This document shows positions 31,059-41,973 of a stretch of DNA of 46,893 bases, piece after piece. The stretch is from an uncultured bacterium (GTDB taxonomy: Bacteria; Patescibacteriota; Gracilibacteria; BD1-5; UBA2023). Below the pieces are notes generated by a model. It had not been told where the DNA came from and did no database searches. It worked only from the letters and a program-made list of their open reading frames with translations. Made by a program: the position numbers and the translations under genes. Each line of letters begins with the position of its first letter. Position 1 is the first letter of the stretch. The stretch covers positions 1-46,893 of the forward strand of contig CAIVSN010000158.1 of NCBI GenBank assembly GCA_903908595.1, read 5' to 3'.

Positions 31059-33959
31059 ATGGAAAAAATGGTAATCGAACCTCGCAATGTCGGGGCTCAT
31101 GACGAATTGCGTACCGATGTCGCTCCGGGTCCTTCGAATCCGGATACTCTTGATACCACTGTTGCCCCCGTTACCCTGAAGCGGTATTTCCGGGAGAAAA
31201 TCCTCGCTATCGCATGAATCAACGAAAAAATCGTCACTTCCAAATACCGCAACGTCCTCCCGGCGGTAATTATGGCAACGGGCATGGGCATAACGATGCA
31301 GATAGCCAATTCGGAGCGGGAAAGTTTCATAAAGAGCGTTGAATTCTGATTGCACCACAAACTCGAAGAAATCATCGCTCCGGTCGAGAGTCGATTCAAA
31401 GCGTATCAGCAGATACTTTTCGGAATCCACGGACTGTTCGGGCTCTCGAAAGACGTATCGGGAGCAAATTTCAAATCCTACGTCGAATCGCTGGAGCTCT
31501 CAAAAAATTATCCCGAAATACACGGGATCAGCATTTCCTACTTCATACCGAAGAAAGATGAAGCCGAGCACGTAGCGAAAATACGAAGCGAAGACGACGG
31601 AACGCTCGGAACCGATTTCGAGATAAAGAATCACGATCATGCCCCCGTCGAGTATATCGAGCCTCATGACGAATCGAATCCAAAAGTAATCGGGTTTGAC
31701 GATTTCCCCGATCTCGTTAGGAAAGCGGTTTTCGAGAAATCGAGGGATACCCATCAGATCATCATTTCCCAAAGATTCAAGCCGGTACTAGAAATCGATT
31801 CGTTCGATTCACGATTCCTTGCCACCTACCCGATATACGGCAAAAAATCTCCCCATGAAAGCCTCGAACAGCGCCGGAAGAACATATTGGGATGGGCGGC
31901 ATTGGCGTTCGAGATTCCGGAACTCATGGAGGACTACGAGAAAACGGAAGCCGACACGTACGATCTGAGCATTTATGACGTCGATAAGAAGAGAAAAGAT
32001 ACTCTCATTTACGGAAAATCCCTGAATAATGAAACCCGACAGGGCCATTTGTCGCTTTCATCCGAAAGAATCGTACATGTCGGCGACAAGAACTGGAAAG
32101 TCGTCATACGTCCTCGTCATGATTTCAGCGCAACGGAGCACCTCGACCGGGCAAACTTCATCCTCTACGGATGAGGAATCCTCAACTTGCTTATCGGATT
32201 CTTCCTCTGGCAACTCATTCAGAAGCGCCACCTATCATTGGTGACGCTCGAGGCGCTCAGACAAATCGCGGAACGACTCGCCCAAAGCGAAAAACGATAC
32301 AGCACGCTGTTTCACGAGAGCCAGGTTTCCATGTTCATTATCGATCCCGAAACGGGAGTTATCGAAAATGCCAACAAAAAGGCAACCGAATTCTACGGTT
32401 ATGCTTACGACCGCCTGCTCGGAATGAAAATCTCCGAAATCAACGTGCTGCCTCCGGAACAAACCCCGGAAAAAATGGCCTCAGAGGCGAAACGTGAAAA
32501 AAAGAAATTCGAATTCCAGCACCAAACCGCCTCATGAGTCGTCCGTGACGTGGAAGTATCGTCGTCGCTGATAGAGCTGGACGGAAAATTCAAACTGATC
32601 TCCGTCATAGAAGACATTACGGCGCGGAAGAAAGCCGTGGAAAAAATCATCGTCATGGCGAACTACGACAACCTTACCGGGCTGCCGAATAGGAATTTTT
32701 TCATGGAACGGCTCAAACAGAGTTTCGCGAGCGCCGACCGGAACCGCACTTCCGTGGCCATCATGTTCGTGGATCTGGATCAGTTCAAGGCCGTGAACGA
32801 TTCCCTCTGACACGCCATAGGGGACAAACTCCTCGTGAAAGTCGCGGAACGGATGAAGAAGTGCATCCGCGCGGAAGATACCGTAGCGCGCCAAGGGGGC
32901 GACGAATTTCTCATTCTCATACCGAACCTTACGGCACCGAACCAGTCTTCCGGCATCGCGAAAAAACTGATTGCCGAAATAAAGAAGCCTTTCGAAATCG
33001 ACGGACATGAGGTTCGCGTCGGATCAAGCATCGGGATCACCACGTATCCAAACGATTCCGACAACGTCGAAACCCTCCTCCGGTACGGGGATATCGCCAT
33101 GTATAAGGTAAAAACGACCTGACGAAACAATTTCCAGTTTTTCTCCCAGGAAATGCAGGAGGCTTCGATCGAACAACAAAAGCTCGCCACCGCGCTCCAT
33201 CACGCGATCGAGCAAAAGGAAATGTGGGTAGCGTATCAGCCGGTATTGGATGCGAAAACCGGAAAAATCGCCAGTATGGAAGCGCTGTTGCGTTGGAACT
33301 CCGTGGAGTTATGACCGATATCGCCGTCAAAATTCATTCCGATCGCGGAAGACACCGGGCAAATCATGCAAATCAGCAATTGGACGATCCGCGATGTCTG
33401 CGAAAAAATCGTCGAATGGGAAGGTCAGTGACTGCATGTCCCAAAAATCACCGTTAACCTTTCCCCCCAGCAATTCCGTTCGAGGCATCTGGATCGTGAT
33501 ATCACGGAAATCCTCTTGGAAACGGGAGTTTCCCCAAAAAAAATCGGCATAGAAATCACCGAGAGCATGCTGATGGAAAACGTGGAAGTGGCCATCGTGA
33601 CCTTGGGGAAACTTTCGAAGATGGGTTTCGAAATCTCCCTCGACGATTTCGGTACCGGGTATTCGAGCCTGAGCTACCTCCGGAGATTCCATGTGAACCT
33701 CCTCAAGATCGACCAATCGTTCGTTGCCAACCTGAGCGACAGCATAGATGACACGCTCCTGGTTTCGGGCATTATTTCTTTGGCGCACAGCCTCAAAATG
33801 AAGGTGATTGCCGAAGGCGTGGAAACCAAAGAACAATTCGAGACGCTGCTCTCGTTGGGATGCGACTACATCCAAGGGTACTATTTCTGAAAGCCCGGGA
33901 ATACGGAGAAGACCGTGGAACGAATCCGGGGCGAAAAAACGTATTTGGAAATCCAGTAA
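31059..33959 (+). CDS. CHASE-PAS-GGDEF-EAL c-di-GMP turnover protein (start uncertain; may begin at 30810)
   Basis: CHASE-type FKAYQQILFGIHGLFG...; TM; PAS (YSTLFHESQVSMFIIDPETGVIENANKKATEFYGY); DNLTGLPNRNFF, NDSL-[UGA]-HAIGDKLL, ARQGGDEF; EALLRW, VNLSPQQFRSRHLD, GVSPKKIGIEITESML, DDFGTGYSSLSYL, DQSFV, AEGVE, YIQGYYF-[UGA]-KP. TAA stop. Confidence 0.93.
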
Positions 33960-33969
33960 ATCAGAACCA

Positions 33970-34052
33970 GATGAAATCCGAAGTTGCATTCGAGCACCGG
34001 AGCGAGGCGTACCGGCCAGTACGCCCGCAAGGAGCGGAAAATGCAACGAGGC
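33970..34052. repeat. Family B hairpin repeat, copy 2
   Basis: GATGAAATCCGAAGTTGCATTCGAGCACCGGAGCGAGGCGTACCGGCCAGTACGCCCGCAAGGAGCGGAAAATGCAACGAGG. Confidence 0.8.
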
Positions 34053-34077
34053 GGATCGAAAGGCGGTACCCCCGCAC

Positions 34078-34203
34078 GAGAAATCGGGCAAAAACGATGA
34101 AATCCGAAGTTGCATTCGAGCACCGTAGCGAGGCGTACTGGCTAGTACGTCGAGCGAGGAGCGGAAAATGCAACGAGGAGTTCGCGTTTTTACCCGATTT
34201 CTC
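34078..34203. repeat. Family B hairpin repeat, copy 3, overlapping the nudix 3' end
   Basis: GAGAAATCGGGCAAAAACGATGAAATCCGAAGTTGCATT...AATGCAACGAGGAGTTCGCGTTTTTACCCGATTTCTC. Confidence 0.8.
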
Positions 34204-34663
34204 CGTAGACTTCGGCATATTCTTCGATGTGCCCATCCCTCCCGAAAAAGAACTCGAACTCGACGGACTCCCCTTCCAACACCCTCGGAAGCCAATACGG
34301 ATCGTCCTCCCACATCGCATCGTACGGGATATCCCCGATATCGAACCACTGGGGCTTCATCTCTTCGGTTTCTTCGAATTCCCCGTCGTATCCGTAGGAA
34401 ACGAATACGTTCACGTCCTGATCCCAGTCGGGATTGCCATCGAAATGGAAGTGCAGGACTCCCCGGGATTCCAGGGCAGCCGGCCCGATTCGTACGGAGG
34501 TCTCTTCGAAGAGCTCGCGGCTCGCGGCCTGCGCGATGGTTTCTCCCGGTTCGAGCTTGCCGCCGGCGCCGTTCCACTTGTCCTTGCCGAACCCGCGTTT
34601 TTTCATGGCGAGGAGGATTTGGTTCTTTGGATTGAACACGAAAACGAGCGTGGATTGCCGCAT
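34190..34663 (-). CDS. Nudix hydrolase (MTH1/MutT-like)
   Basis: MRQSTLVFVFNPKNQILLAMKKRGFGKDKWNGAGGKLEPGETIAQAASRELFEETSVRIG (Nudix box GxxxxxEx7REUxEE). Confidence 0.92.
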   Translation of the reverse strand: MRQSTLVFVFNPKNQILLAMKKRGFGKDKWNGAGGKLEPGETIAQAASRELFEETSVRIGPAALESRGVLHFHFDGNPDWDQDVNVFVSYGYDGEFEETEEMKPQWFDIGDIPYDAMWEDDPYWLPRVLEGESVEFEFFFGRDGHIEEYAEVYGEIG

Positions 34664-34704
34664 GGGTCGGACGGGTGATGGGAAATAAGATTTGACTTCG
34701 GAGT

Positions 34705-36432
34705 CTACCCTTTGGGAAACAGGGTCGCAAGGAATTCTTCCGTCTGTTCCACTCGGATCTTTTTGGCCTTGCGATCGATAATTCCGTACTCCGTGGCTTT
34801 CCCGCCGGAAATCTTCTTGAAGAAATCTTGGAGGTGCATCGAGTTCGTGCCGAAAAGCCGGTCGGAAAGGCCGGACTTTTCCTTCGGGAATTTTCCCCCC
34901 ATAGCCACGGCATGTTCTCATTCGAGGGATTTGGAATACCGTTCGACGAATTTCCAAAAATTCACGGATGCTTTCGCGTGAATGAGGATTTCCCGCCCGG
35001 TCACATGGATTCACGTTTGCGGATCGTCGTACCCTTCCTCATACCAACGCTTCAGCCCTATCCGGGAAAGGTTTCCGAATTCGTCGGTAAGATTGGCGCT
35101 ATCCTTGGAAATAGCCCCGAACCACACGCAGAGATCCCGAACGCTAAAATTCCGATACCCGCTCTCCTTCATTCTCGGCACGTACGCGGTGGAATTCGAA
35201 GAAATCGTACCTCAGATCCGCTCGATATCGATTGGCTTCAAAGAATCGGCGTATTCGGCGAACGACTTCCAAAACGATGGGGAATACAGGGACTTCAAAA
35301 GAACGTCTTTCCCGAATACGCGGGTTCACGAAACGGAATCGACGTAACCTTCGTTACACCACTTCTTCAAACCCTCGGCCGAGAGGTATCACTTGGAATT
35401 GACGATGACGGAAAATTCCGACATATCCGCCCCGAGCCATTCCAATACTTCGTCGATGCTGATTTTTTTCTGCCCATCTCATTTGATAATGGTGGCGAAG
35501 GTGGAAACCCAGTTCGGAAATTTGCCTCAGATTTCTAGCAAGGCGGGGACCGAAAGAGAACTCGCGTATTTGGAAACTTCTTCCCAGAAATTTTGGGAAA
35601 AGTAGAATTTTTTCAATATTTCTTTTCAAGTGACGTTCGCTCCGGTCTCCGGATCGGCGTATCAGAAATCGAACCAGTGCTTCAATCCCTCCCCGGTAAG
35701 CCAGCCGTGTTCGTCGCAGAATGCCGCCTTCTCGGGGCTCAGGGCCCCAAGCCATAGGCACATGTTCTTTGGGTGGTTTGCTTCGAATCCCGCCTTCTTT
35801 ATCCGAGGGGAAAAACTGCCGAGGGACTGGGGGATCGATCCGCCGATGGCCAGCAAATCCGCATCGGTCAGAGTCGCGACGTAATCGGAAAAGGTAACCC
35901 AGAACGAGGAAGAATACAGGGCACGGAGCAGGATATCTTTCCCGTAAACCCGCTCTCCGGAAACGGAATCGACGTATCCGGACGACGACCATTCCATCAG
36001 CGATTCGTCGGAAACGAAGGGAATGAATTTGGCTCCGCTCCGTAATCTGGCCCTTGCGGGCTTGCTAGCCTTCTCGGATTTGGCATAGGTCTTCTTTTTG
36101 GTTTTTTTCCGGATGGATTTCTTCCGGGTGGACAACCCGCTTCATAAGAGGCGGGCAGTATCATCGAGTTCCCGCGTTTTTCCGAACGAGATGTTTATGG
36201 AATCGAGTTTCCTATACAGCTTCAGGCTCTCGTCCTCGATGATGATGGAATCGAGCTTCTTGTACAGCTTGAGGCTCTCGTCCTCGATGATGATGGAATC
36301 GAGCTTCTTAAAGATCTGAACGCTCTCCTCCTTGAGATTTTTCAATCATTTTCCGATATTGGCAATGATGGAAACGGGGCGGGGCGCTGGTGAAAGGCTC
36401 GGCACGAGTTTGGATTTTTTTTTCGGTGGCAT
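34705..36432 (-). CDS. Uncharacterised protein with Lys-rich N-terminus, 15-aa repeats and four ~100-aa tandem domains
   Basis: ATG at 36432 (MPPKKKSKLVPSLSPAPRPVSIIANIGKGLKNLKEES...). Repeats start GYVDSVSGERVYGKDILL, GYADPETGANVTGKEILK, GYVDSVSGTRVFGKDVLL, GYDDPQTGIHVTGREILI, each followed by FW..(F/V)..Y..SL....GG. Frame continuous with UGA=Gly to TAG. Confidence 0.85.
36199..36318 (-). repeat. 45-bp coding tandem repeat
   Basis: Encodes KKLDSIIIEDESLKLYKKLDSIIIEDESLKLYRKLDSI; units nearly identical at DNA level. Confidence 0.85.
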
Positions 36433-36649
36433 AGGTCAGAAATTCAATGTTAAAATAAAAAAACGGCATAATGGGAAATGTTTGGATCAAGCATAACTTG
36501 ACCTGAATTTTTTCATCTTACGATTCCGCATTTTGCGAAACCCGTTTTTTCTCCCAGAACATAATACCGATAATGTGGACAAAGGGCAATACAATATTAG
36601 GAAAAAATATAAATACCCGGGATTCTGCTCGATTTTGACAAATATTTTA

Positions 36650-36684
36650 AAAAAAATCCGGTACCCTTTGCGGGATACCGGATC
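36650..36684 (-). terminator. Intrinsic terminator
   Basis: Minus strand ATCCGGTATCCCGCAAAGGGTACCGGATTTTTTTT downstream of the DHODH gene. Confidence 0.75.
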
Positions 36685-36847
36685 GTGTTTTCGTCCGCAG
36701 AACCTCACGGTCAGCGGGACATTTCCCATCAGATTTCACAGGACTTCGGCCTCCGGTCGAGACATCCACCGGTACGGAGGGGCATGGGCTATTGGAAGTC
36801 GGAATCCGATGGCAGCGCAGGAGAAAATCTTCAGGACCTCGGGTTCG

Positions 36848-37750
36848 TTAGGCACAGATATTCTCCAAAGGTTCGAGGTCAAGGTATTCGGATGCGATAT
36901 CCGAGAATATGCGAGGGCCAAAAAGGAACAGGGCCGTCGCGACTTGGACCACCGAAGCACCGGCGTAGAGCATTTTCCTGACGGCGTCGCCAGATTGGAC
37001 GCCACCGACGCCCCAGACCCGTATATTGGCGGGAAGGGCCTTGCGCCACTGGCTGATTTGGCCAAGGGCGATCGGAAGCAAGAATTTGCCAGCGCCCCCG
37101 GCCCAGCCCGTCGCGTCGGGAGTCTGAATGACCGTCCGTCCAGCCGAATCGAAATCCAGGCAGTTCGGCAGGGTGTTCATGGTGACGACGGCGAAGACCG
37201 GGTAATAGCGGATAAGATCGGCAAGGTCCGCGATATCGTTGGGATTCGTCATGGGTGAGACCTTGGCCAGAAGTATGCTTTCTTCCGGCGGAGGACCGAC
37301 CGAATACAGAATCTCGTCGACCACGGTCAGGTCGAACGACGCTATCGATTTCCGTTTGCCGCCATCGGCGACGTTCGGACATCCGAGGTTGAGCTCCACG
37401 CCGTCGAAACCGCATTCGAAACCCAGGTGGGCCAGAATACGGTATTCCTCGGGAGTAAAACCGGCAACGCTCAAATAGATCGGCTTGTCGAAACTATGCG
37501 CTATTTCGACCATATCGCGGCCGCGTTTTTGGAGATACGCCAAGCCGGAGTTCGGAAGCCCCAGCGAGTTGAGGGAAAAGTCAGGATCGCCATTGAAGAC
37601 GTTCCCGGGATTCCCATCTCGCGGAGCGACGGTATACGAACCCGTCATGACATATGAGGCACTGGACAGCGACAGCTGATGGACTTGATCCAACGTCTTG
37701 CACCAACCGGCGGCAGGACCGACCGGAAACCCGGGGAAAGGGAACAACAT
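36848..37750 (-). CDS. Dihydroorotate dehydrogenase family protein
   Basis: NSLGLPNSGLAYL, PIYLSVAGF, GVELNLGCPNV, ILLAKVSPMTNPNDI, VTMNTLP, GVGGVQSGDAVRKMLYAGASVVQVATALF. AGGAGG Shine-Dalgarno just upstream of ATG. Confidence 0.88.
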   Translation of the reverse strand: MLFPFPGFPVGPAAGWCKTLDQVHQLSLSSASYVMTGSYTVAPRDGNPGNVFNGDPDFSLNSLGLPNSGLAYLQKRGRDMVEIAHSFDKPIYLSVAGFTPEEYRILAHLGFECGFDGVELNLGCPNVADGGKRKSIASFDLTVVDEILYSVGPPPEESILLAKVSPMTNPNDIADLADLIRYYPVFAVVTMNTLPNCLDFDSAGRTVIQTPDATGWAGGAGKFLLPIALGQISQWRKALPANIRVWGVGGVQSGDAVRKMLYAGASVVQVATALFLFGPRIFSDIASEYLDLEPLENICA

Positions 37751-37935
37751 ACGACCTCCTAAGAAAAGTTGATGGGAAAAAGTTAACGAGCGAATCAAAC
37801 GAGAACGGGAAAAGAATCCCGCTCCGTATGAAATCCAAGTAGTTATAACGGTTTTTTCACGAAATGCAATTCGTATGGGAAACCTCGAATCAATCGGAAG
37901 AATCTCAGAGTGAAAATCGAATCGTGAGAGGCTGC

Positions 37936-38700
37936 CTATTCCGGTACGTCGGGTTCTGAATCCTCGCCCGAACTCCCGTTCAAGATCGCCTTCTGCCGTT
38001 TCCAATCCGGAAAAAATTCATCCATATGGCGTCGGAATTTCTCATTGTGCCCCCGCTCCAGGAGATGAACCATTTCGTGGACCAGAACGTAGAGAATGGA
38101 CTTCATGGGCTGCTTCGCGAGCTCGGTATTGAGCCAAATGCGCTTCGTGACGACATTGCAGGTACCCCACCGGGTTTTCATCGCCCGAAAACGCATATCG
38201 GCAACGCGGACGCGCATGACCGTTTCGAGCCTGGCGATTTCCGGTGCCAGAAGCGGGGCGAGCCGCCAGGCGTACCAGGCTCGGAGGACCGCTTCCCTCC
38301 CCTTCGCCGAGGTGCCGGGGCGTACCGAAAGCCGGAGGGACGATTCGTCCGAAATCATGACTTCCGGCGGAGAATTTTGCTCGACCACTTCCAGCCGATA
38401 CGGTATTCCAAGAAAATAATGGATTTCCCCGCTCGCGTATTCCATTGCCGAATCGCGTTCCATAGCAAGGAATTTCGATCGTTGGCGGGCAAGCCAATCC
38501 GACTTGGACGCTACGAACGTCCGAACGGTATCGAGACTCATCCGCAGCGGCGCGGTAGCGGTGACTTCCCCATCGGCAAGGCGCACCCGGAGACGAAGGT
38601 TTTTGACGTTCTTCCGGGTCACGGTTACGGAAAAGCCTTCCATGGAAATCGAATCGACACGTTCCGCCGAAGAAAAAAAGGCTAGTTTCGGTATTTTCAT
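37936..38700 (-). CDS. YgjP-like metallopeptidase domain protein (DUF45)
   Basis: KTRWGTCNVVTKRIWLNTELAKQPMKSILYVLVHEMVHLLERGHNEKFRRHMDEFFPDWK. Confidence 0.92.
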   Translation of the reverse strand: MKIPKLAFFSSAERVDSISMEGFSVTVTRKNVKNLRLRVRLADGEVTATAPLRMSLDTVRTFVASKSDWLARQRSKFLAMERDSAMEYASGEIHYFLGIPYRLEVVEQNSPPEVMISDESSLRLSVRPGTSAKGREAVLRAWYAWRLAPLLAPEIARLETVMRVRVADMRFRAMKTRWGTCNVVTKRIWLNTELAKQPMKSILYVLVHEMVHLLERGHNEKFRRHMDEFFPDWKRQKAILNGSSGEDSEPDVPE

Positions 38701-40358
38701 AACCCAAGGGATTGTATGGCATCGTAGCTGGTGGCGAATACGCGCCGCTCGTGGCGGGCATCGTGGAAGAATTTCGTTTTTTTCAGAAGTTTTTCCGTCA
38801 AGACGGAAACCCCCGAATAATACGCTTCGATTTTGAATTTTTCCATGTGCCGGACCATTTTTTCAAGGGTTTCCAGCCCGTCGAGATCGATGTTGTGCAC
38901 GCTGGAAAAACTGAAGATCACGTTCTTCGGCTTCTTCAGCTGTTCCACTTGGTCGAGCTGGGCCTCCACGTTGATGTACGTGAGGGATCCGCTGAATTTG
39001 TAGATGAGCGTGTCCTCGGGTTCCTGTTTGGGAATATATTCCCGCAAACGGGCCTTCACGTAGTAATCCCCATTGCGGAAAATCGACACGTAGACGTTGC
39101 CGTCGGACACCTTTTTGATAAAGACGATCAGGGTAATCGTCGTGGCGGCCAGTATGGCGATGAGCGGATCATCGAACGTCGTGATAGCCGCGGTCAGCAT
39201 GGTTATCGCGAAGGCGAACCGGTCATAGTGCCAAATCTTCCGGTACCGTTCGACTTCGATCATCCCCACGGCAATCGACATCAGGATAGCCGCGATCACG
39301 CTCATGGGAAGCAGTTTGAACCATCCGAATCCGACCGCCGAAATAATCAGCGTTCCAATGGCGGCAATCGAGGCCGATATCCGGTGGTCGGCCCCGGATT
39401 TGACATTGAGCGCGGTCCGCACGAGCACGGCGGTCGCCGGCATTCCGCCAACCAGCCCGGAGCAGATATTGGCCAAAGCCAATCCCCGGACTTCCAAATC
39501 CTTGTTGAACTTCGTTTTCGACATATCTTCCGCGATCTTTGCGGATATGAGCGTTTCGAGAATGGCCACGATGGCCACCACGAGCGAGGTCAGGGCAATC
39601 GATTTGTACAGGATGATGTTGTCGTACAACGTGCTCCGGGAAAACAGCGATGGGAAATCCGGAAACGACACGAGGGTAAACGAAAGCGAAGCGAATTTGT
39701 CTTGAATGGTATCGACCGGGGGGATCCACCCCCGGACCGAAGCGTAACCGGTCAGGATGCCGACAATCGTCAGGGGCAAAGCTCCGGGGATGCCGGGGAT
39801 TTTGCGCTTCCAAACCGCCAGGAAAGCGAATGAAACCGCGAAAATCGCGAACGCCGCAAGATTCGCGTCGGGCAGGTGGACCGCGGTCCGGATCAGGCCA
39901 TCGAGAAAATCCTTCTGCGGTCAGGCAGAAATTCACAGGGCGTTATTCAGCTGGGATGCGGCGATGGTCACCCCTACCCCGAGCAAAAACCCATGGAGGG
40001 CGCTGGACGGAATGAGCGTGACGTACTTGGAAAGCCGGAACGCGTACACGACGAAAATAATGCCGCCGGCCCCGATCGCGACGAACGGCACGAACGTCGC
40101 GCCGTGAGCGACGCTGAAAGCGAGGAGAATTCCCGACAAAGCCCCCGCCGGACCGTAGATATTGTGTTTGGAAGAAGCGAAGAGCGATGCCGAAAAACCG
40201 GCCCAGATCGCCGTGAGGATGCCCATGAGCGGAGCCTGCGGGTAGTCTCAAAGCGATGCGACGGCGAGCGCGAGCGAAAGCGGGATATTCACGAGCGCGA
40301 CCGTAAGTCACGGTTTGTAATTGGCTCGGAGCCGGGAAAGGAACGTAGTCATCGGCAT
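38682..40358 (-). CDS. SulP family inorganic anion transporter with STAS domain
   Basis: MPMTTFLSRLRANYKP-[UGA]-LTVALVNIPLSLALAVASL-[UGA]-DYPQAPLMGILTAIWAGFSASLFASSKHNIYGPAGALSGI..., NICSGLVGGMPATAVLVRTALNVKSGADHRIS; C-terminal STAS (HNIDLDGLETLEKM). Reads through TGA 38697-38699 to TAG 38682-38684. Confidence 0.9.
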
Positions 40359-40585
40359 GTTTAAAAATCGGAACGGATACAATATATTACCGGAGCGAAA
40401 ATATCAAGCCGAACTTTGATTTTTAGCGTGGCGGGGTTCGGAGATACTCTGTATCCGTTGCGGTCGAAGCCGAATTGGTCCGTCAGGCATAACTCGCGGG
40501 ATTGGAACGGGAACACGGGAAACGAACCAGCTTCCATTCGATGGGAAGCGCCGGGATCGGGATAAAAAACAGGCGGGGATGCGGC

Positions 40586-41509
40586 TTACGGTACGGCGTT
40601 CTTCGGCATGGGGATGAGATCCCCATATTTCCGGTCCAATGCCTCGTGATCGGGCCGGAAAAAGTTGTAGCCGCTGTGCGGGGTGAACGTGAGTTCTCAG
40701 AAATATATCCTATCGGAAACGCAGTAGAGATCGACCCGCATCAGGGGAAATCCCGCGGAAAGCAATCGCGCGTATCCGACCATGGTTTCGAGGCGTTCGG
40801 GTTTCGGCAAATCGAACATCCCCTCGTATCCCGGCTGGTTTCCCATATAAAAATCCAACCGGTTCCCCTTCGGGTCGATAAAAATCCTCCGATGGTCGCC
40901 AAACCGTCCAATGTCGATCTGGATAAAATCCGGCTCGCCGTCGAAACAGTGGATTTTGTAGTCGACGATGACCGGAAAAAGCGGATCTTCCAACAGTTCT
41001 TCAACGATGATGCGGGGTTCGATATTCCGATAATGGAGTTCCCTACCCGCTATGGAATAATCCACGCCCATCCATTGGTCCAGGGTGCGTACCGTTTCGG
41101 GAATATCCAACGCTGCCTTGTCGCGAACGAAGATATTGAAGCTGGTACCATGCGCGCACTTGATAACGAATTTCTCGGGAAGCGTTTCGAACGGGATATC
41201 CCGCGCGGACTTTCCCTGCCAGTAGAGTTCTACCAGGACCGATTTGCCGATTTTTTCGGCAATGAAATCCCGGACCGCGAATTTGTCGGACAGCTCGCTG
41301 AAAATCGGATCGGTCTGAATGAGCTTGAGCGCTTGGATTTTTTCGTTGTAGGTTTTCGGATGGTCGAGATCCGGGAATCTTCGAAAGATAAAGAAATATT
41401 TCAGGCGGATCAACTGCCGATCGGAAAGCAGGCCCATGAGATAATTCCGAAATCGAATCGCGGAAACGGAGAACGATTTGCGCATTCCACCGGTTGGGGC
41501 TGACGTCAT
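40586..41509 (-). CDS. TupA-like ATP-grasp protein (glycosyltransferase/polysaccharide-associated)
   Basis: FPDLDHPKTYNEKIQALKLIQTDPIFSELSDKFAVRDFIAEKIG, FVIKCAHGTSFN, PRIIVEELL, DYKIHCFDGEPDFIQID, MRVDLYCVSDRIYF-[UGA]-ELTFTPHSGY; UGA on the FGELTF Gly. Confidence 0.9.
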
Positions 41510-41601
41510 TTTGAATAGATAGGGAATGGCTCGAATATATGCGAAATCCTCTCGAATTCAAACGATTTGACTCAGTCAGCGCGTTCCCGGGCCCGTTCGG
41601 G

Positions 41602-41973
41602 TTACAGTTCGAAACTGAGCGCCATTTCCCGGTCGGGCCCATTGAGGAAAAAATCGAATTCCAACCAGAATCCGCCGTTCCTCTTCGACCATTCGATGAG
41701 GTTGCGGTTCAGGAGCGGTTCTTCATACACGGCTTCCGGCAACGGGAACGCGAGATTGAAAAACATGATTTTGGCCTTCCTGAAGCCTTCCAATCGTACC
41801 AGGACTTCGCAAACGATGCGATCCGGCAAGTCATCGCCTTTGACGAAAGCCACGTATTTAAAATCTTTGAACCGCATGATGTCTTCCCGGGCCAATTCGA
41901 ACTTGTCGCAGTAAAACGTCAGCTTCTCGGAGATGGACGATGCGTCCGGATCGTATTTCACGACGAGGTTCAT
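41602..41973 (-). CDS. Hypothetical protein (123 aa)
   Basis: MNLVVKYDPDASSISEKLTFYCDKFELAREDIMRFKDFKYVAFVKGDDLPDRIVCEVLVRLEGFRKAKIMFFNLAFPLPEAVYEEPLLNRNLIEWSKRNGGFWLEFDFFLNGPDREMALSFEL. Confidence 0.7.
   Translation of the reverse strand: MNLVVKYDPDASSISEKLTFYCDKFELAREDIMRFKDFKYVAFVKGDDLPDRIVCEVLVRLEGFRKAKIMFFNLAFPLPEAVYEEPLLNRNLIEWSKRNGGFWLEFDFFLNGPDREMALSFEL

Noticed and set aside
33970-34203. Possible CRISPR array (two tandem repeats)
   Set aside because: Units are ~85-125 bp with long internal stems and no spacer pattern; same unit occurs singly at 9327.
36199-36318. 45-bp tandem repeat as CRISPR or minisatellite
   Set aside because: In frame and part of the 34705-36432 coding sequence.
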